DNA of 64,000 nt from Hamadaea sp013361475 (GTDB lineage: Bacteria > Actinomycetota > Actinomycetes > Mycobacteriales > Micromonosporaceae): NCBI RefSeq assembly GCF_040654195.1, contig NZ_JBFAHM010000003.1:434001-498000 (forward strand), in the 5' to 3' direction. Both the position numbers and the translations under genes were made by a program. Below are positions 23,906-32,609 of the stretch, piece by piece (within the stretch, counting starts at the first letter, position 1; each line of letters begins with the position of its first letter). The notes beneath the pieces are model-generated. The model did no database searches, was not told where the DNA came from, and saw only the letters and a list, made by a program, of their open reading frames with translations.

Positions 23906-25717
23906 TCAATGCTCGGCGAGGGCCGCTAGGATCTGGTCGCCGTACTTGGCGAGCTTGTTCTCTCCCACTCCGCTCACGGTGCCCAAGGCCGCCAACGAAG
24001 CGGGCGCCTCGGTGGCGATCTGCCGCAGCGTCGCGTCGTGGAAGATCACGTACGCCGGGACGCCTTGCTCCTTCGCGGTCGCCGCCCGCCACGCGCGCAG
24101 CCGCTCGAAGATCGGCGCTGCCACTGGACTGAGGTCTGCGGAGGCTGCCGCCTTCTTCGCCGTTCCGGCGGCGGATCGACGCGTACGCTCAGGTTCCTTG
24201 CGGAGCAGGACTTCGCGTTGCCGGCTGAGCACCGCGGCGCTGCCGTCGGTGAGCGAGATGGTGCCGTAGCCGCCTTCCACGGCGAGCAGGCCTTGGGCGA
24301 GCAGCTGGCGAACCACCGCACGCCATTCGGATTCCTGCAGTTCGGTGCCGATGCCGAAGACGGACAGCTCGTCGTGCCGATGTTGGACGACCTTGTCGGT
24401 CTTGCGGCCCAGGAGGATGTCGATCGACTGACCGGCGCCGAATCGCTGGTTGCGTTCGCGTTGCAGCCGCAGCACCGTCGACAGCAGCTTCTGCGCCGCG
24501 ATCGTTCCGTCCCAGGACTGTGGCGGCTCCAGACAGGTGTCGCAGTTGGCGCAGGCCTCGCTGGTTTCACCGAAGTACGCCAGCAGCTGCGCACGGCGGC
24601 ATTCGGTCGTCTCGCAGAGCGCCAGCATGGCGTCCAGATGCGCGGCGAGCCCGCGCCGGTAGGCGTTGTCGCCCTCGGACGAGTCGATCATCTTGCGTTG
24701 CTGGACGACGTCCTGCAACCCGTACGCCAGCCAGGCGGTCGCCGGCAATCCGTCCCGACCGGCTCGACCGGTCTCCTGGTAGTAGCCCTCGACTGATTTC
24801 GGCAGGTCGAGATGGGCGACGAAGCGTACGTCGGGCTTGTCGACGCCCATCCCGAACGCGATCGTCGCCACCATGATCAGGCCGTCTTCGCGCAGGAAGC
24901 GGGCCTGGTGCGCGGCGCGCGTCGCGGCGTCCAGCCCCGCGTGGTACGCGAGCGCCTCGATCCCGTTGGCCACGAGGAACTCCGCAGTCTTGTCGACGGA
25001 CGCACGCGACAGGCAGTAGACGATGCCCGCGTCACCGGAGTGTTCCGTCCGCACCAGTTCGAGGAGCTGTTTGCGCGGGTCGACCTTGGGCACGATGCGA
25101 TAGCGAATGTTGGGCCGGTCGAAGCTGGAGACGAACAGCCGCGCCTCGGTCAGCTTCAGCCGGCTGGCGATCTCGTTCCGGGTGGCCGTCGTCGCAGTGG
25201 CCGTCAAGGCGATCCGCGGGACCTCCGGCCAGCGCTCGTGCAGCACCGACAGCGCCAGATAGTCGGGCCGGAAGTCGTGGCCCCACTGCGAGACACAATG
25301 GGCCTCGTCGATGGCGAAGAGCGAGATCCGGCCCCGCTCCAGCAACCTCATCGCCGAGCCGCCGCTCAACGCTTCGGGCGCGAGGTAAAGCAGGTCAAGA
25401 TCACCGCTGAGGAACGCCGCCTCGACCTCGCGCCGCGTCTCGAGGTCCTGGGTGGAGTTGAGGAAACCGGCTCGTACGCCGAGCGCGGTCAACGCGTCCA
25501 CCTGGTCCTGCATCAGCGCGATCAACGGTGAGATCACCACGGCGACGCCGTCTCGGAGGAGCGCGGGAATCTGGTAGCAGAGGGACTTGCCACCGCCGGT
25601 CGGCATCAGCACCAGCGCGTCGCCGCCGCCGATGACGTGGTCGATGATCTCCTGCTGCTCGCCGCGGAAGGAGTCGTAGCCGAAGATCTTGCGGAGTACT
25701 TCCCGGGGCTCCTGCAC
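23906..25717 (-). CDS. recQ: RecQ ATP-dependent DNA helicase
   Basis: 603 residues, usual length. FRGEQQEIIDHVI (motif 0), MPTGGGKSLCYQ (Walker A), FAIDEAHCVSQWGHDFRPDY (DEAH and the RecQ aromatic loop), and QETGRAGRDG (motif VI). The zinc region has C..CANCDTCLEPP, then a winged-helix RQC and a C-terminal HRDC domain (about 525-600). It unwinds DNA 3' to 5' during recombination and repair. Confidence 0.96.
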   Translation of the reverse strand: MQEPREVLRKIFGYDSFRGEQQEIIDHVIGGGDALVLMPTGGGKSLCYQIPALLRDGVAVVISPLIALMQDQVDALTALGVRAGFLNSTQDLETRREVEAAFLSGDLDLLYLAPEALSGGSAMRLLERGRISLFAIDEAHCVSQWGHDFRPDYLALSVLHERWPEVPRIALTATATTATRNEIASRLKLTEARLFVSSFDRPNIRYRIVPKVDPRKQLLELVRTEHSGDAGIVYCLSRASVDKTAEFLVANGIEALAYHAGLDAATRAAHQARFLREDGLIMVATIAFGMGVDKPDVRFVAHLDLPKSVEGYYQETGRAGRDGLPATAWLAYGLQDVVQQRKMIDSSEGDNAYRRGLAAHLDAMLALCETTECRRAQLLAYFGETSEACANCDTCLEPPQSWDGTIAAQKLLSTVLRLQRERNQRFGAGQSIDILLGRKTDKVVQHRHDELSVFGIGTELQESEWRAVVRQLLAQGLLAVEGGYGTISLTDGSAAVLSRQREVLLRKEPERTRRSAAGTAKKAAASADLSPVAAPIFERLRAWRAATAKEQGVPAYVIFHDATLRQIATEAPASLAALGTVSGVGENKLAKYGDQILAALAEH

Positions 25718-25780
25718 CCGTCGATCCTACGGACCGACTCCGACATCACCACCGTTCCGGCGTTTCCCGGAGAAGACGGT

Positions 25781-25813
25781 CAAGGGCGCTTATCCACTGG
25801 ATAAGCGCCCTTG
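25781..25813 (-). terminator. strong hairpin after the initiator tRNA
   Basis: A perfect 16-bp inverted repeat (CAAGGGCGCTTATCCA / TGGATAAGCGCCCTTG) with almost no loop, 9 bp past the tRNA 3' end. No clear T-run follows on either strand, so it may be a processing or Rho-assisted stop. Confidence 0.75.
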
Positions 25814-25822
25814 GCTACTGAG

Positions 25823-25896
25823 TAGCGGGGACAGGATTTGAACCTGCGACCTCTGGGTTATGAGCCCAGCGAGCTACCGAGCTGCTCCACCCCGCG
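25823..25896 (-). tRNA. initiator tRNA-fMet (CAT)
   Basis: 74 nt without encoded CCA. It begins CGCGGGGTGGAGCAG; C1 faces T72, so the end pair is mismatched as in initiator tRNAs. The anticodon arm has the three G-C pairs GGG/CCC around CTCATAA, the initiator hallmark. The T arm reads GGTTCAAATCC. Sequence is close to the E. coli initiator. Confidence 0.97.
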
Positions 25897-26012
25897 TCGG
25901 CTTCTAAAGATTACCCCAGGGCGAACGGGCTGCCAAATCCATACCCGCCGACATCTGGATCACCTCCGTTGATCATGGCCGCCGGCGATCCGTCATGGGG
26001 TCGGCGGGACAG

Positions 26013-28877
26013 TTAGCCGGAGGGAGGCGGGGCGGTCGCCGAAGGCGACGGCACCGCCCCCGTGGGCGACGCAGCAGTGGCGGCGGAGAACTCCTGAAGA
26101 GCGGCCTCCAACTCGGCCAACGCCTGCCCTTGGGCGGCGAAGTCCCCCGTACGCTGAGCGGCCTTCAAATCAGCGAGCGCCTTCTGGATCTTGGCGACAG
26201 CCGCTTGAACGGTCGACGGCGACCCCGGCGGGGCGTCGGCCCCGGCCAGCTGAGCGAGCGCACCTTCCAGCGTGTCGGCATACCCGATCCTGGTGCCGTA
26301 GAGGGCCAGGACCTTGCGGAGCTGCGGATACTTCGGATCAGTGGTGTTGTTCACATAGAGCGGCTGGACGTAGAGCATCCCGTCGGCGTACGGGAGGGAC
26401 AACAGGTTGCCGCGCTGGACGTTCTTGCCCCAGATGTTGATGTCCGTACGCACCGCCTCCTGCCCTTCCATGAGCTGGGCGGCCTGGTTGGGCCCGGCGG
26501 TCTGGGTGTCCTTGGGCAGCTCGAGCACCCGGATCTCGGGTCTCCCGCCGACGTAGGACGCGGAGACGAGTGCCGCGAGATTGTCCCGGTTGCCGGCCGG
26601 GGTGAGCGCCGACACCAGCTGGAACCGCGGCTGCTCTTGAGCTGCGCCGGGGGGCTGGGCGTAGAGGTAGTACGGCGGCTGCTTGGCCGTCTTGCCGGGC
26701 TGCGCCGGGTCCCTCGGCACCTTCCACTGGTCGCTGGCGGCGGCGAAGCTCGTCGCGTCGGCGACGTGGTAGCGGGTGAGGAGATCCCGCTGGACCTTGA
26801 ACAGGTCTTGGGGGTACCGGAAGTGCGCGGCCAAGGCGGCCGGGATCGAGGGGTGCGGCGTGATGATGTCGCCGAACGCCTTGTTCCAGGCTTTCAGCAC
26901 GGGGTCGCCGGGGTCGAACTCGTACAACGTGACCGTGCCGTCGTAGGCGTCGACCGTCGCCTTGACGGAGTTGCGCAGATAGGTGATCTCCTGCCCGGCC
27001 TGGGCGGTGGTCCCGGTTCCGGTCAGGGCGTCGTTGGTGGCGTCGCGCAGGTTGACGCGCTGGGCGTACGGGTAGTGCGCGGAGGTGGTGTAGCCGTCGA
27101 CGATCCACAGGATGCGCCCGTCGACCACGGCCGGATAGGGGTCGCCGTCCAGGGTCAGGAACGGCGCGACCTTCTGCACCCGTTCCCGTGGATCCCGGAC
27201 GTAGAGGACCTTGGAGTCGTCGGTGACCTGGTCGTTCAGCAGGAACCGGGTCTCCATGTACGCCAGCGAGTACAGCGTCTTCCGCCACGCCGAGTCCAGG
27301 CGTACGCCGCCCGACCCGGAGTAGGTGTAGTACGCCGCGTCGTCGGACGGCCGGTCGTACTCGATCGGCTGGTCCGCGCCGCCGACGACGGCGTACTCGT
27401 CGAACCCTTCGCCGTAGTAGATCCGGGGTTGCTCGATGTCGAGCTGGTCGACCGCCGCCGAACAGTTCGCCCCGGTGGCCGAGCCGCCGAGGAGACCGGA
27501 GACGAAGTAGGGTCCCCCGCCGCAGCCCACCCGGTCCGCCGGTGCGGCGACCAGGCCGTACCCGTGGGTGTAGACCATGTGCTTGTTCTGCCAGTTGGTC
27601 TGCGGCCCGGTGAGCCTGGCGTAGTCGATGCCCCGGATGCCGATCACGTAGTCGCTGGTCTGGCCGTTCACCGTGTACCGGTCGACGTCCAGCTTGTCGC
27701 CGAAGTCGTACCACGGCCGGACCTGCTGGAGCTGGGTGAACGACTCGTCCACGATGGCCGGGTCGAGCAGCCGGACGTTGCGGGCGATCGTCTCGTCGGT
27801 CAGCAGCGACGCGGGCGCCTGCGTGTTGGCCGAGGCGTAGCGTTCGACCGTCACGTCCCGCAACCCGTACGCGGTGCGTGTCGCGCGCAACGCGTCCTGC
27901 ACGTACGGCTGCTCCAGCGTCGGCGTCTGGTTCACCTTGAAGGTCTGCACCCACCACGGCAGGACCCCGCCGATGGCGATCGCCGAGATGAGCAGCAGCC
28001 CGAGGGCGACGCCGGGCCACACCAGATTGCGGAGCACGGCGTTGGAGACGACGAGGATCGCGACGGCGACGACGATCGCGAGGTAGGACAGGATCTCCTT
28101 GGCCGAGACGACGGCGTGCACGTCGGTGTAGCCCGCGCCGTTGAAGTCGTATGTGGAGTTCCCGTCGAGCACCAGAGCGCTCTTGTCCAGCTCGTACGCG
28201 ATCGCCTTCAACCCCACGTACGCCGCGATCAGCGCGGTCAGATGGGTGCGGGCGCCCGGCGTGATGCGGTCGCCGCGGCCGCGAAGGCGTACCGCGCCGT
28301 AGATGACGTGCATCGCGGTCGAGCCCAGCAGGGTCAAGGTGATCAGGGTGAACCCGAGGCCGAGCAGGAACTGCCAGAACGGCAGCTCGAAGACGTAGTA
28401 CCCGATGTCGCGGTGGAACAGCGGATCGGTCTGCCCGAACGGCTGCGCGTTGCGAAACAGCAACCAGGTCTGCCACTGCCCCTGCGCGCCGAGCCCGAAC
28501 AGCAGGGCCACGACCGCGGCGGGCAGGACGAGCCACCGGCCGAGCCGACCGGCCAGGGCGAACCGCATCCGGTCCAGCGTCTCCTCGGCCGGCGTACCGC
28601 CCGCGCCCGGCGGCAGGAAGGGCCGCAGGCGGACGGCGAGCGCCAGGTTGCCGACCAGGAAGAGACCGGTGGCCAGCGTCGCCACCACGAACAGGCCGAC
28701 GCGGGTGCTCAGCTCCTTGGTGAGGACCGAGCGGAAGCCGACCTCGTCGAACCACAGCCAGTCGGTCCACAGGGCGACGACCCAGCCGAGGACGAGCAGG
28801 ACGGCCAGTGAGCTGACGACCACCACGAGGGCGATGCGTCCGCGACGGCCCAGCGGGGGATGCTCAGCCAGAGTCAC
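26013..28877 (-). CDS. UPF0182 family membrane protein
   Basis: 954 residues, GTG 28877. Seven N-terminal membrane helices (about residues 15-310), with FDEVGFRSVLTKEL and the conserved PFGQTDPLFHRDIGYYVFELP segment, then a large external domain (WWVQTFKVNQTPTLEQPYVQ and YGYGLVAAPAD-like regions) and an acidic Ala/Pro-rich tail. Highly conserved in actinobacteria, function unknown. It lies in the usual UPF0182 - PDZ protease - DUF2342 order. Confidence 0.95.
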   Translation of the reverse strand: MTLAEHPPLGRRGRIALVVVVSSLAVLLVLGWVVALWTDWLWFDEVGFRSVLTKELSTRVGLFVVATLATGLFLVGNLALAVRLRPFLPPGAGGTPAEETLDRMRFALAGRLGRWLVLPAAVVALLFGLGAQGQWQTWLLFRNAQPFGQTDPLFHRDIGYYVFELPFWQFLLGLGFTLITLTLLGSTAMHVIYGAVRLRGRGDRITPGARTHLTALIAAYVGLKAIAYELDKSALVLDGNSTYDFNGAGYTDVHAVVSAKEILSYLAIVVAVAILVVSNAVLRNLVWPGVALGLLLISAIAIGGVLPWWVQTFKVNQTPTLEQPYVQDALRATRTAYGLRDVTVERYASANTQAPASLLTDETIARNVRLLDPAIVDESFTQLQQVRPWYDFGDKLDVDRYTVNGQTSDYVIGIRGIDYARLTGPQTNWQNKHMVYTHGYGLVAAPADRVGCGGGPYFVSGLLGGSATGANCSAAVDQLDIEQPRIYYGEGFDEYAVVGGADQPIEYDRPSDDAAYYTYSGSGGVRLDSAWRKTLYSLAYMETRFLLNDQVTDDSKVLYVRDPRERVQKVAPFLTLDGDPYPAVVDGRILWIVDGYTTSAHYPYAQRVNLRDATNDALTGTGTTAQAGQEITYLRNSVKATVDAYDGTVTLYEFDPGDPVLKAWNKAFGDIITPHPSIPAALAAHFRYPQDLFKVQRDLLTRYHVADATSFAAASDQWKVPRDPAQPGKTAKQPPYYLYAQPPGAAQEQPRFQLVSALTPAGNRDNLAALVSASYVGGRPEIRVLELPKDTQTAGPNQAAQLMEGQEAVRTDINIWGKNVQRGNLLSLPYADGMLYVQPLYVNNTTDPKYPQLRKVLALYGTRIGYADTLEGALAQLAGADAPPGSPSTVQAAVAKIQKALADLKAAQRTGDFAAQGQALAELEAALQEFSAATAASPTGAVPSPSATAPPPSG

Positions 28878-28952
28878 CCTGTCAGCTTAGGCATCCAGGG
28901 CGCGCTCGCACGCGACCTCAAGCGCGCCGCACGGCGCTGAAAGCAGCTCGGC

Positions 28953-29969
28953 TCAGCAGGTCGGCGTCGGATTGCCCGCGCGGATGTCGGACAGCGCCTG
29001 CAGCGCCCCGTCCAGCGTCTCCACCTTGACCAGCTTCAGGCCCTTCACCGCGTTCGCCGCGGCCTCCTCGCAGTTCCCGGCCGGGGTCAGGAAGAACGTC
29101 GCGCCGTCGTCCTTGGCGCCGACCAGCTTCTGCGCGATGCCGCCGATCACGCCGACATTGCCCTCGTCGTCGATGGTCCCGGTGCCGGCGATCACCTTGC
29201 CGCCCGTCAGGTCCTCGGTGTTCAGGGTATCGATCGTGCCCAGCGCGAACATGAGCCCCGCGCTCGGGCCGCCGACGTTCTCCAGGTGGTAGGTGATCTC
29301 GAACGGGTGCGGCTGCTTGTTCTCGGCGGAGATGCCGATCCGGGGCGTGCCGTCGTCACCGGCCTTCGTCGCGATCTTCACCGTCTCGGTCGCGTCGCCC
29401 CGTTTGCGGACGACGGCCAGCTCGGTGCCGACCGGCTTCCCGCGTACCAGCTCCTGAAGCTTCTGGGTGGAGGTGACCTGCTGGCCGTCCACGGTCTGGA
29501 TCACGTCGCCCGCGGCGAGCCTGCCGGCCGACGCGCCGTCGGCCGCGACCTCGGAGACCGTGACCTGGACCGGGTAGCCGAGCTCGCGCAGCGCGGCCGT
29601 CTCCGCGCTGGACTGCGACTCCTGGAAGGCCTCCTTGTTCTCCTGCTCGACCTGCTCGTTGCTCTGATCGGGCGGGTAGACCAGCTCGCGCGGGACGACC
29701 TTCTGCTGCGGGTCGAACCACGCCTTGATCGCCGAGAGCAGGTCGATGTCGTCGGTGACGTTGACCGTCACCATCCGCAGCTGGCCCTGGCTCGTGCTGG
29801 TGGTCGCGCCGGTGACCTGGATCACCTGCTTCTTGTCGTAGCTGCCGAGGGTGTTGAAGGTCGGTCCCGGGCCGAGGATCACGTACTTCACCGGCGCCTG
29901 GCCGATCAGGAACACCAGCAGCGCGGCCAGCACGGCCCCCGCGACAACGGTCCACCCGCGACGTCTCAT
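28953..29969 (-). CDS. PDZ / Lon-like serine protease (YlbL family)
   Basis: 338 residues: one N-terminal membrane anchor, PDZ domain (about 135-215), and a Lon-type protease domain with the Ser/Lys dyad in GGPSAGLMFAL (Ser) and AQKLVGAKD (Lys). Acts outside or at the membrane on unknown substrates. A -10-like TAGTGT (29977-29982 complement) lies 7 nt before the ATG, and no Shine-Dalgarno site is present, so the mRNA is probably leaderless. UPF0182 lies downstream on the same strand. Confidence 0.92.
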   Translation of the reverse strand: MRRRGWTVVAGAVLAALLVFLIGQAPVKYVILGPGPTFNTLGSYDKKQVIQVTGATTSTSQGQLRMVTVNVTDDIDLLSAIKAWFDPQQKVVPRELVYPPDQSNEQVEQENKEAFQESQSSAETAALRELGYPVQVTVSEVAADGASAGRLAAGDVIQTVDGQQVTSTQKLQELVRGKPVGTELAVVRKRGDATETVKIATKAGDDGTPRIGISAENKQPHPFEITYHLENVGGPSAGLMFALGTIDTLNTEDLTGGKVIAGTGTIDDEGNVGVIGGIAQKLVGAKDDGATFFLTPAGNCEEAAANAVKGLKLVKVETLDGALQALSDIRAGNPTPTC

Positions 29970-30037
29970 GGCGACAACACTAGATCAGGCCCACTTTCTG
30001 ATTCCGCGCGATGGGGCGCAGCACCGTCGCTGAGGCC

Positions 30038-30063
30038 AAGCTGGGATCGTCAGGACCCAGCTT
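30038..30063. promoter_or_regulatory. inverted repeat in a divergent promoter region
   Basis: AAGCTGGG, 10 nt, CCCAGCTT. An 8-bp-arm inverted repeat in the gap between the PDZ protease and the DUF2342 gene. Could be an operator for either gene. No T-run follows. Confidence 0.35.
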
Positions 30064-30144
30064 GTACGCACAGCGCAGCGCACAGGAGATGTACAGCCAG
30101 GATCGGGGGCCTCCCTGAGTCAGTACGACTCAACTTCGCGTACC

Positions 30145-31470
30145 GTGGAGTACGTGCCTGACACTCCTTTCGGCTTCAGCCTGCCGGGCGGGCAGCCCGA
30201 CCCGAACGATCCGCGGCAGATGCAGCAGTTCCTCGCCGGACTGCAGCACATGCTCGCGCAGAGCGCCGCCACCGACGGCCCGGTCAACTGGGACCTGGCC
30301 CGGCAGGTGGCGACCAGCCAGCTCAATTCGGCGGGCGACCCCGGCGTCTCCCCGGCCGACCGCGCGGCGGTCACCGAGGCGTTGCGCCTGGCCGACCTGT
30401 GGCTGGAACCGCTGACGGCGTGGCCGACCGGCCTCACCAACACCGCTGCGTGGAATCGCAACGAATGGCTCTTCCACACCCTCGACGCCTGGCGCAAACT
30501 CTGCGACCCCGTCGCGTCCCGCATGGTTGGGGCGATGGGCGACCTCGTCCCCGAGGAGGCGCGAGCGCAGCTGGGCATGATGCAGGGCATGCTGACCGCC
30601 CTGGGCAGCGCCGTCTTCGGCGGCCAGCTCGGGCAGGCGCTGGCCTCGCTCGCCGCCGAGGTGCTCTCCGCCGGTGACATCGGCCTCCCGTTGGGGCCGG
30701 CCGGCACGGGTGCGCTGGTCCCGGCCAACGTCCAGGCGTACGGGGAGGGGCTGGAGATCGACCCGTCCGAGGTGCGCCTCTACGCCGCCCTCCGGGAAGC
30801 CGCTCACCAGCGCCTGTTCAGCCACGTGCCGTGGCTGCGCGGCCACGTCTTCGCCGCCGTCGAGGCGTACGCGGGCGGCATCCGCGTCGACCGGGACGCG
30901 ATCGAGGAGGCGATGGGCCGCATCGACCCGAGCGACCCGAGCTCGATGCAGGAACTGCAGATGGCCGGGATCTTCACCCCGGAGGACAGCCCGGCTCAGC
31001 AGGCCGCGCTGCGGCGGCTGGAGACCGTCCTCGCGTTGATCGAGGGCTGGGTCAGCCACGTCGTGGACACCGCGGCGGAGGGGCGCCTGCCGAACGCGGC
31101 CAAACTGGGCGAGGCGTTCCGCCGTCGCCGGGCCGCCGGCGGACCAGCCGAGCAGACTTTCGCCGCCCTGGTCGGGCTGGAGCTGCGGCCGCGCCGGCTG
31201 CGGGAGGCCGCCCGGCTCTGGGCCGCCCTCGCCGAGCATCGGGGGATCGCCGGGCGGGACGCCCTCTGGGGGCACCCCGACCTGCTGCCCACCGACGACG
31301 ACTTCACCGACCCCGAGGCGTACGCCGCCGGTCAGCTGTCCCTGGGTGATCTCGGCGACTTCGAGTCCGACCTGCGCAAGTTGATGGAGGGCGAGACGCC
31401 GACCGCCCCCGACGACAAGCCCGACTCCGACGACTCCGACTCGGACGACAAGCCCGACGACGGGAAGTGA
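30145..31470 (+). CDS. zinc-dependent metalloprotease-like protein (DUF2342)
   Basis: 441 residues if GTG 30145 is used, 438 from GTG 30154 (PDTPFGFSLPGG), which better matches the family start; neither has a well-spaced ribosome-binding site. The family belongs to zincin-like DUF2342 / F420-biosynthesis-associated proteins. REAAHQRLFSHVPWLRGHV (about 214-232) is its His-containing helix. The canonical HExxH is absent, as in relatives. A strongly acidic C-terminal tail (DDKPDSDDSDSDD) is present. Divergent from the PDZ protease, a conserved actinobacterial neighbourhood. Confidence 0.88.
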   Translation: MEYVPDTPFGFSLPGGQPDPNDPRQMQQFLAGLQHMLAQSAATDGPVNWDLARQVATSQLNSAGDPGVSPADRAAVTEALRLADLWLEPLTAWPTGLTNTAAWNRNEWLFHTLDAWRKLCDPVASRMVGAMGDLVPEEARAQLGMMQGMLTALGSAVFGGQLGQALASLAAEVLSAGDIGLPLGPAGTGALVPANVQAYGEGLEIDPSEVRLYAALREAAHQRLFSHVPWLRGHVFAAVEAYAGGIRVDRDAIEEAMGRIDPSDPSSMQELQMAGIFTPEDSPAQQAALRRLETVLALIEGWVSHVVDTAAEGRLPNAAKLGEAFRRRRAAGGPAEQTFAALVGLELRPRRLREAARLWAALAEHRGIAGRDALWGHPDLLPTDDDFTDPEAYAAGQLSLGDLGDFESDLRKLMEGETPTAPDDKPDSDDSDSDDKPDDGK

Positions 31471-31501
31471 GGCGACGCCGTCGGCTGCTCAGCCGGCGGC
31501 G

Positions 31502-32035
31502 TCAGTCTTCGATGTAGGCGTTGCCGGCGACCGCCGCGACGCCTTCGAGGAAGCCGCGGGCGCGTTCGGTCTTCGGGTACCGGGCCACCAGCCGCCAGAA
31601 GGCCGCGCCGTGGTTGGGCTCGATCAGGTGGGCCAGTTCGTGGACGAGCACGTAGTCGCTCACCCAGATGGGCATGTCCCGGAGCCGGTCCGACAGCCGG
31701 ATGGTCCGGTCGTCGGGTGAGCACGAGCCCCACCGGCCGCGTTGATTGGAGACCCACCGCACCCCGACCGGGATCGCGGCGGCGTCGTAGTCGGCGAAGT
31801 ATCGGGCGACGAGCTGGCGTGCCCGGGCCATCAACGCATCGTCCGAGCGGGCGCCCTTTTTGTCCTTGGCTTCCAGCCTGGCCAGCATTTTGTCGACCCA
31901 GGCGGTTTCCTCGGCCCGGGAGAATTGGCTGGGTATGAGAACGACGACCGTCTCACCCTCGCGGTAGGCGGCAACCGTCCGGCGTCGGCGCTCACTGCGC
32001 CGCACCTCAACGACGGGCGTCCGCTGGTCCGCCAT
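31502..32035 (-). CDS. YgjP-like M48 metallopeptidase
   Basis: 177 residues from ATG 32035. DUF45/YgjP family: HELAHLIEPNHGAAFW gives the zinc HExxH and third ligand context, and RWGSCSPDDRTIRLS is the second family block. Cytoplasmic, function poorly known. An in-frame extension to 32167 has no support. Convergent with the DUF2342 gene. Confidence 0.88.
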   Translation of the reverse strand: MADQRTPVVEVRRSERRRRTVAAYREGETVVVLIPSQFSRAEETAWVDKMLARLEAKDKKGARSDDALMARARQLVARYFADYDAAAIPVGVRWVSNQRGRWGSCSPDDRTIRLSDRLRDMPIWVSDYVLVHELAHLIEPNHGAAFWRLVARYPKTERARGFLEGVAAVAGNAYIED

Positions 32036-32298
32036 CGATGGCAGGTTCAGCTCACGCCGGCGGTGACGTTCAGCCGGTTCATGCGTTGGACGGTAGCGGG
32101 CGGAGTGCAGGGGTGCGCAAGACCTGTCCCACGCCTTTTTTCTTCGCAAAACTCGGGTACTGGACAAAAGCGCCGAAGATCATCTCGGGCCCGCCCGGCG
32201 TGTCCCGGCGTACCTGACATATCCGATGACGTGGGGAAGGCACACTTCCGGGCGAGCCTGTCGCATATGGGCGGGCGAAAGGGCAACAGGAGGACATC

Positions 32299-32451
32299 GT
32301 GGCTGAGATGTACAACGGGTACTGCGTGAAGTGCAAGGAGAAGCGCGACTTCCAGGGCACCGTTACTGTCTCGAAGACCGGAATGAAGATGGCGAAGGGC
32401 CCCTGCCCCGTCTGCGGGACCACGGTGAACCGCATTCTGGGCAAGGCCTGA
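32299..32451 (+). CDS. DUF5679 zinc-ribbon small protein
   Basis: 50 residues from GTG 32299, with a perfect AGGAGG 5 nt upstream (32288-32293). Two CxxC pairs, YCVKCKEKRDF and GPCPVCGTTVNRI, form a zinc ribbon. The length and motifs match actinobacterial DUF5679 proteins. Function unknown. Stop at 32449, followed by the DnaA-box cluster. Confidence 0.92.
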   Translation: MAEMYNGYCVKCKEKRDFQGTVTVSKTGMKMAKGPCPVCGTTVNRILGKA

Positions 32452-32508
32452 CCCGTCCGACCTTTCGGGCCCCGGCTGTCAGCACACCGACAGCTGGGGC
32501 CCGCATCC

Positions 32509-32570
32509 TGTGGATAACCGGCCGATTTCTGTGGATAACCCGATCGAGGTTGTGCATAACCTGTGGATCG
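32509..32570 (-). promoter_or_regulatory. cluster of four DnaA-box-like sites
   Basis: On the minus strand TTATCCACA (32509-32517), TTATCCACA (32530-32538), TTATGCACA (32551-32559) and the degenerate CGATCCACA (32562-32570). Three match the TTATNCACA consensus exactly, all in one orientation, at 21, 21 and 11 bp steps. They lie between the DUF5679 and ThiF-like genes; no dnaA, dnaN or AT-rich unwinding element is near. Confidence 0.8.
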
Positions 32571-32609
32571 GCCGGTGACCGACCCCGCGTACGCAGCAGA
32601 ATCCGGTGC

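Noticed and set aside
25995..28811. 938-codon frame antisense to UPF0182
   Set aside because: Shadow frame with biased composition and no domain; UPF0182 on the other strand is unambiguous.
32509..32570. Chromosomal origin oriC
   Set aside because: Only four boxes in 62 bp, no AT-rich unwinding region, and no dnaA, dnaN, gyr or parAB genes nearby.
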